Assembly: GCA_046765875.1 (NCBI GenBank)
Contig: JBKPSJ010000111.1
Location: 1-16,717, forward strand
Direction: 5' to 3'
Length of the DNA: 16,717 nucleotides
Source of the DNA: DASRHY01 sp046765875
Lineage (GTDB): Bacteria; Actinomycetota; Actinomycetes; Propionibacteriales; Kribbellaceae
The notes below the pieces were generated by a model that worked only from the letters and a program-made list of their open reading frames with translations, did no database searches and was not told where the DNA came from. Positions 6,599-14,055 of this stretch are shown here, one piece after another; position 1 is the stretch's first letter; every line of letters starts with the position of its first letter. Made by a program: the position numbers and the translations under genes.

Positions 6599-9293
6599 TT
6601 AGGGCCCGGGCACGCCGGACGGCCTCATTGCGCCGCGAGACCGCCAGCTTGCGCAGGATGTTGCGGATATGGGTGCGGACCGTGTTCACCGAGACGAACA
6701 TCACCGCGGCGATCTCCTCGGTGCTCAGCAGTTCGGCCAGCAGACCGAGCACCTCGGTCTCCTTCGCCGTGAGCGGCTCGATGTACGTGTCGAACCGTGC
6801 GTCCTGCGTCTCGCCGTCCTCGTGCGTCAGACCGGCATCATGCGTCCCACCACTCGGCCGGGTGAGCGGCCGGGTCAGGACCTTCCGGCGTGCTCCGACC
6901 ACGGGTCCGAGCCAGGCATTGCGATCGGCCAGCTCGGTGTCGGTCTCGAGGAGACTCCGGACGACCGCGGGCGCCTGCCGGAACGGCGCGCGCAGCCCTT
7001 CCGGAGCAGCCAGCCGCAGTGCGCGGCCCAGCGCGATCCGCGCACGTCCGGGCTGCCCGCGGTGCAACTCGCAGGCGACCTCGAGCACCCGCGCACCCAC
7101 GGTCACCTGGAGCGGACTCTCGTTGCCTTGGGCAAGGATGGCCGCAACGGCCCCCTCGACGTTGTCCCAGTCCTCCATCGCCAGGTACGCGTGCCCGAGC
7201 ACCAGGGCCCTGTTGGCCTCGTCGGGGTCGCCGAGCTCCTCGATCGCCCGCACCGCGGCATCCGGCTCACCCCGCGCCACCATCAGCATCGCCGCCTCGG
7301 TCCGGAGCGTCTCGACCAGCCAGCTTTCGGAGACCTCGGGTTGCGCCGCGACGCTGTCGACCAATTCGATCGCCACGTCCAGTTCACCGTGGATGCGTAG
7401 CAGCCGGGCCTGTACGACCGCCGAGAACGCCTGCGCGACCGGATCACTGGGCACGGCGTACGACTGCATCGCCGCCCGCAGATGCTTGCGGCTGGCACGC
7501 AGGTCGAAGCGCTCCGAGCTCACCCGGGCGAGCGCGATCTCGGCCTCCGCCGGGGAACTCCCGCACGGCAGGCCGGACCCCTCCGACAGGATGCCGGCCA
7601 GCAAGGCGCGGTCCTGGGCCTGGTTGAGCAGGCCGTGGTGCGAATCGATCAGGGCGAGGTAGCCCAGGCACGGTACGAGCAGCGTCTCGCAGCCGGGTGC
7701 CTGCGTATCGGCGGCCGCCGCGAAGGCCTCCCGAGCCCCGATCAGGTCGCCATCGCGCAACAGCGCCTTGCCCTTGCTGGCCTGGACCAGCGCGGTGAGC
7801 TCGGGATGTGCCACCACCTTCTCGCGATCCTGCATACCGAGTTGTTGTTGCACCACATCGGCGTGAGCGGCGGTCCCCGGGTCGTCGAGGAGGGACAGCC
7901 TGACCGTCTGGACGACGTCTGCCGCCAGTCCGACCGCGCGATCATGTGCGGACTCCGGAGTGATCATGTCGGCGGCACGACTCAGCTCCGCGGCGCAGCG
8001 GTCCGTGTCCTGGTCCACCAGGGCCAGCGCGGCCCGGACGACCGAGGCCGCGGGGTCGGCCACATCGGGCGGCATCTTGCTGAGCTCGTGGTCGAGTCCG
8101 TTCGGGTCCTTGCCCAGCAGTACCTCACCGATGGCGAGATCGTCGACGATGTACGCCGAGGCGTCGCTCCATGCGTCCACGGCGGCGGCCAGCCCGACCG
8201 CCGATCCGAGCAGTCCGTTGCGTGCGAACCAGTTGGCCGCCTTCAGGTGCTGACGTACCCGGCGCGCGGGTGACTGATGTTCGAGCTCGGCGCGCAGGAG
8301 GTCCCGCAGGAACGGGTGATAGCGGTACCAGCCGGGGTGGTTCGCCACCGGCTCGACCAGTACGTTGCCACCGGCAAGCGATGCCAGCAGCCGGCTGGCC
8401 GAGCGCCCGGCGAGCTCCTCGACCAGACCGGGCTGCAGCACGTCGACGACGCTGGTGCGCAGCAGCAACGACCGCACCTCGGGCGACTGTGTCTGCAGCA
8501 CCTCTGCCATCAGGTACTCCGCGATGTTGCCCGTGTCACCGGCCAGCTGAGCCACGGCCGCGTCCGGATCCTCGCTTCGCTGCAGGTACATGCTCGCAAA
8601 GCGCAGGCCGGCCGCCCAGCCCCGCGTACGCCGGGTGAGAGCTTCGACCGAATCGTCGCTCAGGTCGATCCCGGACAGCCGGACCAGCTGCGCCGTCTCG
8701 TCCCCGGTAAAGGCGAGATCCGCCATCCGCACCTCGGCCATCATGTCGGCCAGGCGATAGCGGTGCAGAGGCAGCACGGGATCGGCGCGGGTCATCATCA
8801 CGACGTGCAGCTTCTGACCGCTGTGCCGCAACAGGAAGTCGAGGTCCCTCGACTCCTCCGACGTCGCCAGCTCGTAGCTGTCCAGCACGAGTGTCACCGG
8901 CTGTGTCCGCGCGGCCAGCGCCCCGGCGATCTCGGTGAGCAGCCGGGAATACTCACCGGCCACCTCGAACCGGTCGAACCGTACGCCGGGTACGGCGACT
9001 CCCTGACGGTGCAGCGCCTCCTGGACATACGACCAGAACGCGCCCGCCGGCGCCTCGCGCTCCTCGAAGGTCACCCAGGCGATGCTGGTCCCTTCCGCCT
9101 CGCGCTTGGCTGCCCAGGCAGCCACCATTGCGGTCTTCCCACTGCCTGCCGGGGCACTGACCAGCGTCAGTGGCAGGTCGGCGCCCCGGTCCAGCAACTC
9201 CATCAACCGGGGACGTTGAACGTACACCCGTGGCGGATCCGGGACGGCGAACCGGATCGCCAGCAGCGGATCGTCAAAGCCTTCGTCCCCCAT
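6582..9293 (-). CDS. MalT-type LuxR-family STAND ATPase regulator 1
   Basis: A 903-residue regulator of the large ATP-binding LuxR (LAL/MalT) type. A P-loop (SAPAGSGKTAM, around residues 46-56) and Walker B (VTLVLDSYEL, 133-142) are followed by the family's MMTRADPVLPLHRYRLADMM sensor stretch near 166-185. The middle, about 350-800, is a helical TPR-like sensor and oligomerisation region. The C-terminal LuxR helix-turn-helix (about 840-897) starts LTAKETEVLGLLAELLSTEE and contains the recognition helix SVNTVRTHIRNILRKL. In this family ATP and an inducer promote oligomerisation and activation; the inducer here is unknown. ATG at 9293 has GGAAGGGG about 7 nt upstream. It is divergent from DUF6325-SHOCT and has a near-match dyad box 74 nt upstream, suggesting self-control. 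It is my leading candidate to bind the shared dyad. Confidence 0.93.
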   Translation of the reverse strand: MGDEGFDDPLLAIRFAVPDPPRVYVQRPRLMELLDRGADLPLTLVSAPAGSGKTAMVAAWAAKREAEGTSIAWVTFEEREAPAGAFWSYVQEALHRQGVAVPGVRFDRFEVAGEYSRLLTEIAGALAARTQPVTLVLDSYELATSEESRDLDFLLRHSGQKLHVVMMTRADPVLPLHRYRLADMMAEVRMADLAFTGDETAQLVRLSGIDLSDDSVEALTRRTRGWAAGLRFASMYLQRSEDPDAAVAQLAGDTGNIAEYLMAEVLQTQSPEVRSLLLRTSVVDVLQPGLVEELAGRSASRLLASLAGGNVLVEPVANHPGWYRYHPFLRDLLRAELEHQSPARRVRQHLKAANWFARNGLLGSAVGLAAAVDAWSDASAYIVDDLAIGEVLLGKDPNGLDHELSKMPPDVADPAASVVRAALALVDQDTDRCAAELSRAADMITPESAHDRAVGLAADVVQTVRLSLLDDPGTAAHADVVQQQLGMQDREKVVAHPELTALVQASKGKALLRDGDLIGAREAFAAAADTQAPGCETLLVPCLGYLALIDSHHGLLNQAQDRALLAGILSEGSGLPCGSSPAEAEIALARVSSERFDLRASRKHLRAAMQSYAVPSDPVAQAFSAVVQARLLRIHGELDVAIELVDSVAAQPEVSESWLVETLRTEAAMLMVARGEPDAAVRAIEELGDPDEANRALVLGHAYLAMEDWDNVEGAVAAILAQGNESPLQVTVGARVLEVACELHRGQPGRARIALGRALRLAAPEGLRAPFRQAPAVVRSLLETDTELADRNAWLGPVVGARRKVLTRPLTRPSGGTHDAGLTHEDGETQDARFDTYIEPLTAKETEVLGLLAELLSTEEIAAVMFVSVNTVRTHIRNILRKLAVSRRNEAVRRARALSLIPA

Positions 9294-9367
9294 CGGCAGA
9301 CCCCTTCCCCGGTAGCCCCTTCCCTCCTCCGGCTTTCAACTCTGTAGCCATTTGACGCACGACCGCA

Positions 9368-9384
9368 TCACCCGCTGCGGGTAC
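9368..9384 (-). promoter_or_regulatory. Shared dyad operator, copy 5 (regulator 1 side)
   Basis: Plus strand TCACCC-GCTGC-GGGTAC; towards the regulator gene it reads GTACCC-GCAGC-GGGTGATGC, so the promoter-near half is perfect and the far half differs at two bases. It ends 74 nt before the start at 9293. A -10-like TACAGA follows 22-27 nt beyond it. Separate features nearby are an inverted repeat CCCGCTG/CAGCGGG (9371-9377 and 9390-9396) and a lone GGGTGAGG half-site at 9399-9406. Confidence 0.55.
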
Positions 9385-9480
9385 CCCCACAGCGGGCAGG
9401 GTGAGGCCGGCGCGCGCGGGGCTGTCCGGCAGCGTGACACCGCTTGCACGAACGGTCAGCGTCACACCACCACGTGCACC

Positions 9481-9525
9481 TCACCCACTTTGGACGATGC
9501 CGCTGCCGGTGGGCCCGCATAGCGT
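9481..9525 (+). promoter_or_regulatory. Shared dyad operator, copy 6, and putative DUF6325 promoter
   Basis: TCACCC-ACTTT-GGACGA at 9481-9497 has a perfect left half and differs from GGRTGA by one base in the right half. It ends 63 nt before the ATG at 9561. TAGCGT at 9520-9525 fits the actinobacterial TANNNT -10 form. If this is the promoter, transcription would start near 9532 and the dyad would be centred about 43 bp upstream, overlapping the -35 position as in class II LuxR-type activation. The geometry is inferred. Confidence 0.55.
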
Positions 9526-9560
9526 CGGGTCCGCGTAGAGGCGCGCCAGGAGGCTAGCTC

Positions 9561-10055
9561 ATGACCGATGACTTTGACGACCTTGAAGAGATGGGCCCGA
9601 TCGACTACGTGATCGTCGAGTTCCCCGGAAGCAAGATGACCGGCGAGGGCCTGCCGCTCCTTGTCGACCTCGTCGACAGGGGCATCATCCGGCTCTTGGA
9701 TCTCGTTCTGGTCAAGAAGGAACTGGACGGAACGATCACCAGGCTGGAAATCGCCGATTTCGACGGGGACGGCACGCTCGACCTCGCCGTCTTCCACGGC
9801 GTGTCGTCCGGCCTGATCGACGACGACGACGTGTCCGAGGCGGGCGGCGTGCTCGAACCGGGCAGCTCGGCGGGCATCCTCGTCTACGAGAACACCTGGG
9901 CGGGACCGTTCGCCGCCGCCCTCAGGCGCGGCGGCGGCCAGCTGGTCGCCAGCGGCCGCATCCCGGTTCAGGCGCTGCTGGCCTCGCTCGAGGCCGCCGA
10001 GGCCGCTGAGGCGGCAGAGCCCGAGACCGCCGGGACCGCGGAGACTCCGGCCTGA
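9561..10055 (+). CDS. DUF6325 family protein
   Basis: A 164-residue soluble acidic protein. The segment MGPIDYVIVEFPGSKMTGEG followed by LPLLVDLVDRGIIRLLDLV and KKELDGTITRLEIADFDGD is characteristic of DUF6325. A second conserved part, SSAGILVYENTWAGPFAAAL, precedes a tail of EAAEAAEAAE-type repeats. No enzyme motif is visible; the DFDGDGTLD stretch resembles an acidic metal-binding loop but is part of the family pattern. ATG at 9561 follows AGGAGG at about 8 nt. The SHOCT gene starts 34 nt after its stop, a pairing often seen in actinobacteria, so the two probably act together. The gene is divergent from regulator 1 and has a dyad box 63 nt upstream. Confidence 0.92.
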   Translation: MTDDFDDLEEMGPIDYVIVEFPGSKMTGEGLPLLVDLVDRGIIRLLDLVLVKKELDGTITRLEIADFDGDGTLDLAVFHGVSSGLIDDDDVSEAGGVLEPGSSAGILVYENTWAGPFAAALRRGGGQLVASGRIPVQALLASLEAAEAAEAAEPETAGTAETPA

Positions 10056-10089
10056 GCGCCCCGACAACCACGAGCAAAGGAGTAGTCAG

Positions 10090-10410
10090 ATGCCGGGTCT
10101 TATTCGGGGAGTCGCACGGACGGCCGTCGTCGCCGGGACGGCGACCGCGGTGGCCGGCCGCGTCTCGCGGCGGCAGCAGGGACGCTGGGCCACGCAACAG
10201 CAGGCCGAGGCCTACCAGCAGCAGCAGCAGGCCTACGAGCAGCCGCCCCCGCCGCCCCCGCCGCCGCCGGCCCCGCAGCAGGCGGACGCGGGCGGCGACA
10301 TGGAGAACAAGCTGGCCATGTTGAATCAGCTCGGGCAGCTCAAGGATCAGGGCGTACTGAGCGAAGCCGAGTTCCAGGAGCAGAAGAACCGGATCCTGTA
10401 CTCCTCCTGA
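10090..10410 (+). CDS. SHOCT domain protein with Q/P-rich linker
   Basis: A 106-residue protein. Residues 1-25 are a basic and hydrophobic helix (MPGLIRGVARTAVVAGTATA) that may touch the membrane. Residues 28-67 are Gln- then Pro-rich, with nine consecutive prolines, and are probably disordered. The last 37 residues are a SHOCT (short C-terminal) domain: KLAMLNQLGQLKDQGVLSEA followed by EFQEQKNRIL. SHOCT helices are thought to mediate oligomerisation or partner contact. ATG at 10090 has AAAGGAG about 7 nt upstream. It follows DUF6325 by 34 nt and ends at a convergent hairpin shared with regulator 2. Confidence 0.92.
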   Translation: MPGLIRGVARTAVVAGTATAVAGRVSRRQQGRWATQQQAEAYQQQQQAYEQPPPPPPPPPAPQQADAGGDMENKLAMLNQLGQLKDQGVLSEAEFQEQKNRILYSS

Positions 10411-10413
10411 CCT

Positions 10414-10435
10414 GACCTAAGGCGCGCCTCAGGTC
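10414..10435. terminator. Convergent hairpin overlapping regulator 2 stop codon
   Basis: GACCTAAGG and CCTCAGGTC flank a CGCG loop. In plus-strand RNA one A-C mismatch interrupts the 9-bp stem; in minus-strand RNA the same position is a G-U pair, so the stem is continuous. It lies directly after the SHOCT stop (10410) and contains the stop codon of the 10429-13119 gene, so it may serve both transcripts. There is no T-run. Confidence 0.6.
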
Positions 10436-13119
10436 GGATCGCCGCTGAGCAGCCTGAGCTCTCGGGCCCGGTGCACCGCCTCCCGGCGGCTGATCACACC
10501 GAGCTTGCGGTAGATCCGCTTGAGGTGCGCCTTGATCGTGTTCACCGATACGGACAGCTCCGCAGCGATCTCGGCGTTGGTCATCATCGTCGGGAGGTAG
10601 CGCAGCACGCTCAGCTCGCGGTCCGTCAGCGGCTCCGACACCTCGCCGGTCTCCGTGCTCAGTGAGCTGTCCACGCCGAGGTCCGCGAGCAGCTTGTCAG
10701 CGAACGCCGCGGAACCGGGATCGAGCTGCCGCAGGCGTAGCAGCAGCCGCGGCAGCCGCCCATTGCCCAGCACGAGGAACGGCCTGCTGATCCCATCCGG
10801 GGCGGCGGCCGCCACCGCGCGAGCCAGCGAGTCCATGGCCCGGCTGTCCTCGCGCATCCGGTCAGCCACCAGGGCACTGAGCAGCCAGACCTCGACGACG
10901 GCGACACGTTCGACCACGCCGCCGCGAAGTTCGGCGAGAATCGCCTCGGCTTGCTGCAGGTCGCCGCGCGCCAGCCGGGCTCGCGCGATGCCCACCCGCT
11001 CGAAGGCGTACGGCGGCCGCCGGTCGGGCGGCGTCCCGATCCTGCTCACGGCCCCCCCGGAGTCTCCGGCGGCGAGCATGACCTCGGCCTCGGTGATCAC
11101 CAGCCATCGTGCGAGCAGGGCCGGGGGCTGCCAGTGCCGAACCTCCTCGCGGAGCCGCAGGATCTGCCCGAGTGCCGCCGCCACCCTGCCGACCGAGGCG
11201 TCCAGCCAAACCTGCGCGAGGTCCACCGCGTACGCGGACGCCCGGTCGTGGATCGCCGCCTTGCCCCGGCCGAGTAGCCGGCGTGCCTCGTCGAGGTCGT
11301 TCCACGCGAGGTGCACGATCGACAGCGCCAGGTACGCCGCCGACGCCTGGGCGAGCGGTGCCCAGCCGCGGACGTCGACGAGCTCGACGGCCCTGGTGGC
11401 GTACGCGAAGCCCTCCTGCAGCCGGCCCAGGACGGCGGCGCTGAGCCCCAGATGCGCCAGCATCATGATCTGGGGAGCGTCCAGCCCGCTCGACGTGGCC
11501 ACGTCGAGGCCTTTCAGCAGGGTGGACTCGGCCCGGCCGAAGTCGCCGGACCAGAGCAGGCCGCTGCCCAGGTTCGCCAGCGCGATGGCCCGGTACTGGT
11601 CGGCCGTCGGCAAGGACACGTCCGGCCCGGGCAGCTCGTCGAGTGCCTCCGAGGCGGCCGCGATGAGACCGGGGATGTCCCCGCGGGCGCGTGCGACGAC
11701 GGTCGAGAGCAGCTGGATGGACAGCGACGTCGCGATCCGCGACTCCGGACTGGTCCGGTCCAGCAGCGCGGCCGCGAGCTCGAGATGCGGCTGCATCTCC
11801 TCCAGCCGGCCGGCGTACATGAGCCGCCCGGCCGCGCACAGCGCCAGTTCGGGGCCGTCCGCGAGTCGCTCGGCCGGGATGCGCGCCAGTACGCCATCGA
11901 GCGCCGGACGTTCGGCCGAGACCAGGCGGGGCACGGCGTGCGTGACGAACAGGCGACCCAGCAGCTGCCAGTCGGCCGCCTCCGCGGCATGACTCAGCGC
12001 CTCGACCGGGTACCCCTTCTCGGCGAACCAGACCGCGGCCCGGCGGTGCAGTTCGGGCTCGATCTGGGGCTCTTCGACCGTCAGCTGATGGTGCAGCATC
12101 TCGCGCAGCAGCGGGTGATAGCGGTACCACCGCCGGTCCGGGCCGAGACCGACCACGAAGGCGTTGGACCGTTCCAGCGTTTCCAGGAAGCTTTGGCCGC
12201 GCGGCTCGTCGGCGAGCACCCGGGCCAGCCCGCTGTCCAGTCGCTCGGCGACGGAGGTACGCATGAGGAATCGCCGCATCTCGGGTGGCTGATTCGCGAA
12301 CACCTCCTCGGCCAGGTAGTCGGTGACCACCCGATCGTCGCCGGCGAAGTCCGCGGGGTCGCGCGGGCCGGGTCCCTTCAGGTAGAACGCGGCCAGCCGC
12401 AGCCCGGCCGGCCAGCCCTCCGTCCGCTCGACGAGGATGTCGGCATCGTAAGCATCGACGGTGACGTCGTATGTCGCCAGCAGTGAGACGGCCTCGGCGG
12501 TATCGAAGGCGAGCTCCCGGGACCCGATCTCTGTCAGTTCCTCCGCGAGCCGCAGGCGATGCAGCGGTAGCTCGGGATCCACCCGGGTCAGCACCACCAG
12601 CCGCAGCTGCGCAGGGGCGCGCCGCAGCAGGTCGGACACGCGCGACAGCACCTCACGTTCGTGGATGACCTGGAAATCGTCCAGGACGATCACGACCGGT
12701 CGCGGAAGCGTTGCGAGACCCGCGACAAGGCGGAGGTGGTTGTCCCCGGTGACCCCGAACGCCGATGGCAGGTCGACCAACGGATTGCCGCCCGGTATCT
12801 TCACCACGCTGCGGATCGCCGCCACGAGATACGACCAGAAGGTCGGCGGATGGTTGTCGGTCTTGTCGAGTGATAGCCAGGCCACGGGACCGACGGCAGG
12901 TGCCGAAGCGGCCCATGCGGCCGTCGTCAGCGTCTTCCCCCAGCCCGCGCCGGCACTCACGACGGTGAGCCGCCTTTGTGTACCCTCGTCGAGCATCCGG
13001 CTGAGCTGCGGACGTTCGACATACCCCGCCGGAATCTGTGGCCGGGCCAGCTTGGTCGTCAGCAGATCGCGGTCGGCTCTGCCCACTGGATTGGGGGATC
13101 CTCGTCCCGTCGCCACCAT
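10429..13119 (-). CDS. MalT-type LuxR-family STAND ATPase regulator 2
   Basis: An 896-residue regulator with the same domain order as regulator 1. The family opening TTKLARPQIPAGYVERPQLS is followed by the P-loop SAGAGWGKT (residues 55-63), Walker B VVIVLDDFQVI (142-152), and VLTRVDPELPLHRLRLAEEL (176-195). A long helical TPR-like region spans about 350-800. The C-terminal LuxR helix-turn-helix (about 829-890) begins LTDRELSVLRYLPTMMTNAE and contains SVNTIKAHLKRIYRKL. Its first 80 residues match the classic MalT-type consensus better than regulator 1's do. ATG at 13119 has GGGGGA about 6 nt upstream. Unlike regulator 1, I found no TCAYCC-N5-GGRTGA dyad upstream; a different dyad at 13248-13271 may control it. 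Its recognition helix differs from regulator 1's, so the two may read different sites. Confidence 0.93.
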   Translation of the reverse strand: MVATGRGSPNPVGRADRDLLTTKLARPQIPAGYVERPQLSRMLDEGTQRRLTVVSAGAGWGKTLTTAAWAASAPAVGPVAWLSLDKTDNHPPTFWSYLVAAIRSVVKIPGGNPLVDLPSAFGVTGDNHLRLVAGLATLPRPVVIVLDDFQVIHEREVLSRVSDLLRRAPAQLRLVVLTRVDPELPLHRLRLAEELTEIGSRELAFDTAEAVSLLATYDVTVDAYDADILVERTEGWPAGLRLAAFYLKGPGPRDPADFAGDDRVVTDYLAEEVFANQPPEMRRFLMRTSVAERLDSGLARVLADEPRGQSFLETLERSNAFVVGLGPDRRWYRYHPLLREMLHHQLTVEEPQIEPELHRRAAVWFAEKGYPVEALSHAAEAADWQLLGRLFVTHAVPRLVSAERPALDGVLARIPAERLADGPELALCAAGRLMYAGRLEEMQPHLELAAALLDRTSPESRIATSLSIQLLSTVVARARGDIPGLIAAASEALDELPGPDVSLPTADQYRAIALANLGSGLLWSGDFGRAESTLLKGLDVATSSGLDAPQIMMLAHLGLSAAVLGRLQEGFAYATRAVELVDVRGWAPLAQASAAYLALSIVHLAWNDLDEARRLLGRGKAAIHDRASAYAVDLAQVWLDASVGRVAAALGQILRLREEVRHWQPPALLARWLVITEAEVMLAAGDSGGAVSRIGTPPDRRPPYAFERVGIARARLARGDLQQAEAILAELRGGVVERVAVVEVWLLSALVADRMREDSRAMDSLARAVAAAAPDGISRPFLVLGNGRLPRLLLRLRQLDPGSAAFADKLLADLGVDSSLSTETGEVSEPLTDRELSVLRYLPTMMTNAEIAAELSVSVNTIKAHLKRIYRKLGVISRREAVHRARELRLLSGDPT

Positions 13120-13247
13120 GTGCAGTCCCCCAGACCCGTCGCTATGCCCCGCTCCTTGTTTCGAGCACGGGGTCCAACGGGTCGGGTGTGAGTTCTGCAG
13201 TTGATCGCCCGCGCATTCTCTGCACGCCCGACCACACGGGTCCCCAC

Positions 13248-13271
13248 GATCAGCTATAGCCGGAACTGATC
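13248..13271 (-). promoter_or_regulatory. Putative regulator 2 promoter with overlapping dyad
   Basis: GATCAG and CTGATC, perfect 6-bp inverted arms, flank a 12-bp spacer containing a -10-like TATAGC on the minus strand. This is in the 195-bp gap upstream of the start at 13119, the most AT-rich stretch nearby. A leader of about 130 nt would result. A repressor bound to the dyad would cover the -10 box. Promoter assignment is tentative. Confidence 0.4.
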
Positions 13272-13314
13272 ATAGTCGATATTCGGACAGCGCTGGCCAG
13301 CCTTGATTCCCCCA

Positions 13315-13773
13315 TCATGGTTTGACTTCATATGGCGGCAACGTCTTATCGGTGCCAACGAACGGTCCCGCGGACAGCCGGCGATCCTGGTAATGCACCG
13401 CGACCTCGACCACCGACGAGTCCGACCAATACGAGATCACCACCGGCACACTGCCCAGCCGCCGTACCTCACCTGGCTCGGCGTCTCGCGCGTAGGCAGA
13501 GTCGGCCATCAGCAGGACGGTGCGCAGATGAAACGGTCCCCGGGACCAGACCAGGACATCACGCATCCACCGACCGTAGCCATGTCGCCACCGTCGGCCG
13601 ATCCCACCGATCCGCTCCCCCGACACCTGCCGTACCGCACCCCGAAAGACCCCCGGCCGGTCCACCAACCAGTGCCGGTGAACCAGGACGGCGGTGACCA
13701 TCAGAGCGATCACCACCAGGTCGACCCCTACGACCGCAGCAAGCGCGATGACCATCGCAACACCCCACAGCAT
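13315..13773 (-). CDS. DUF2550-like single-span membrane protein
   Basis: A 152-residue protein with one N-terminal membrane segment (MLWGVAMVIALAAVVGVDLV continuing to about residue 31) and a cytosolic domain. The order FRGAVR, RRWRHGYGRWMRDVLVW, a basic and hydrophobic central stretch, then a VVEVAVHYQD strand resembles DUF2550, in which a membrane anchor precedes a small beta-rich domain. The match is by eye and not strong. ATG at 13773 has GGTGGGA nearby; ATG at 13755, after GGGGTG, is an alternative that removes six residues. It is the third gene of a minus-strand group, 51 nt after the 13825-14055 gene. Role unknown. Confidence 0.7.
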   Translation of the reverse strand: MLWGVAMVIALAAVVGVDLVVIALMVTAVLVHRHWLVDRPGVFRGAVRQVSGERIGGIGRRWRHGYGRWMRDVLVWSRGPFHLRTVLLMADSAYARDAEPGEVRRLGSVPVVISYWSDSSVVEVAVHYQDRRLSAGPFVGTDKTLPPYEVKP

Positions 13774-13824
13774 GTCCCACCGCGGGCCGCACCCGCGGCC
13801 CTGATGACATTCCCTGGGACGACC

Positions 13825-14055
13825 CTATGCCGCACTGACCCGGAGGACGTCCTGGATCCGGAGTCCGGCGGACTCGAACAGACCGAGCAGGTCCACCAGA
13901 TCCAGGTCGCCGTCATCCGGGACTCGTAACCGGATGACGGTGCAGGGCTCGATCGCCGCGATGCGATGGCCGAGGAACGCCGCCCGCAACACAGGTCCCA
14001 GCGGTCCACGGACGGTGAACTCGAAGGCCATCCGGCCGTTCTTCGCCATGATCAC
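13825..14055 (-). CDS. Small alpha/beta protein, likely paralogue of its upstream neighbour
   Basis: A 76-residue protein starting with GTG at 14055, which overlaps the upstream stop as GTGA; ATG at 14049 is the alternative. GGAGGAGG lies about 7 nt before the GTG. The pattern is a strand (FEFTVRGPLGPVLRAAF), a second strand (CTVIRLRVPDD), a helix (LDLVDLLGLFESAGL) and a last strand (RIQDVLRV). This follows the neighbour's layout, with TV, then D-x-x-D/E-L, then a GL-x-(L/I)-x-x-V ending. No family name is known to me. Translational coupling to the upstream gene is likely. A perfect 11-bp inverted repeat lies inside the coding sequence. Confidence 0.75.
   Translation of the reverse strand: MIMAKNGRMAFEFTVRGPLGPVLRAAFLGHRIAAIEPCTVIRLRVPDDGDLDLVDLLGLFESAGLRIQDVLRVSAA
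13910..13940. repeat. Perfect 11-bp inverted repeat inside a coding sequence
   Basis: CCGTCATCCGG and CCGGATGACGG flank a 9-nt spacer within the 13825-14055 gene. The arms contain TCATCC and GGATGA, the half-sites of the shared dyad, but 13 nt apart instead of 5. In minus-strand RNA it would form a stable hairpin over the RVPDDGD region. Confidence 0.75.

Noticed and set aside
6860..8638. Isolated GGGTGA half-sites inside regulator 1 (6860, 8268, 8315, 8633), with others at 12113 and 15662
   Set aside because: No TCAYCC arm lies 5 nt before any of them; single half-sites are expected by chance in GC-rich DNA.
7267..9076. Isolated TCACCC half-sites inside regulator 1 (7267, 7520, 9071), and similarly at 828 in the first gene
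   Set aside because: None has GGRTGA or a close match 5 nt beyond, so they do not form the dyad.
2775..9497. The dyad as a BldD box or a DosR/DevR box
   Set aside because: BldD-type sites have a closer dyad around a central A/T, and DosR sites have a GGGACT core; neither fits arms separated by five variable bases.
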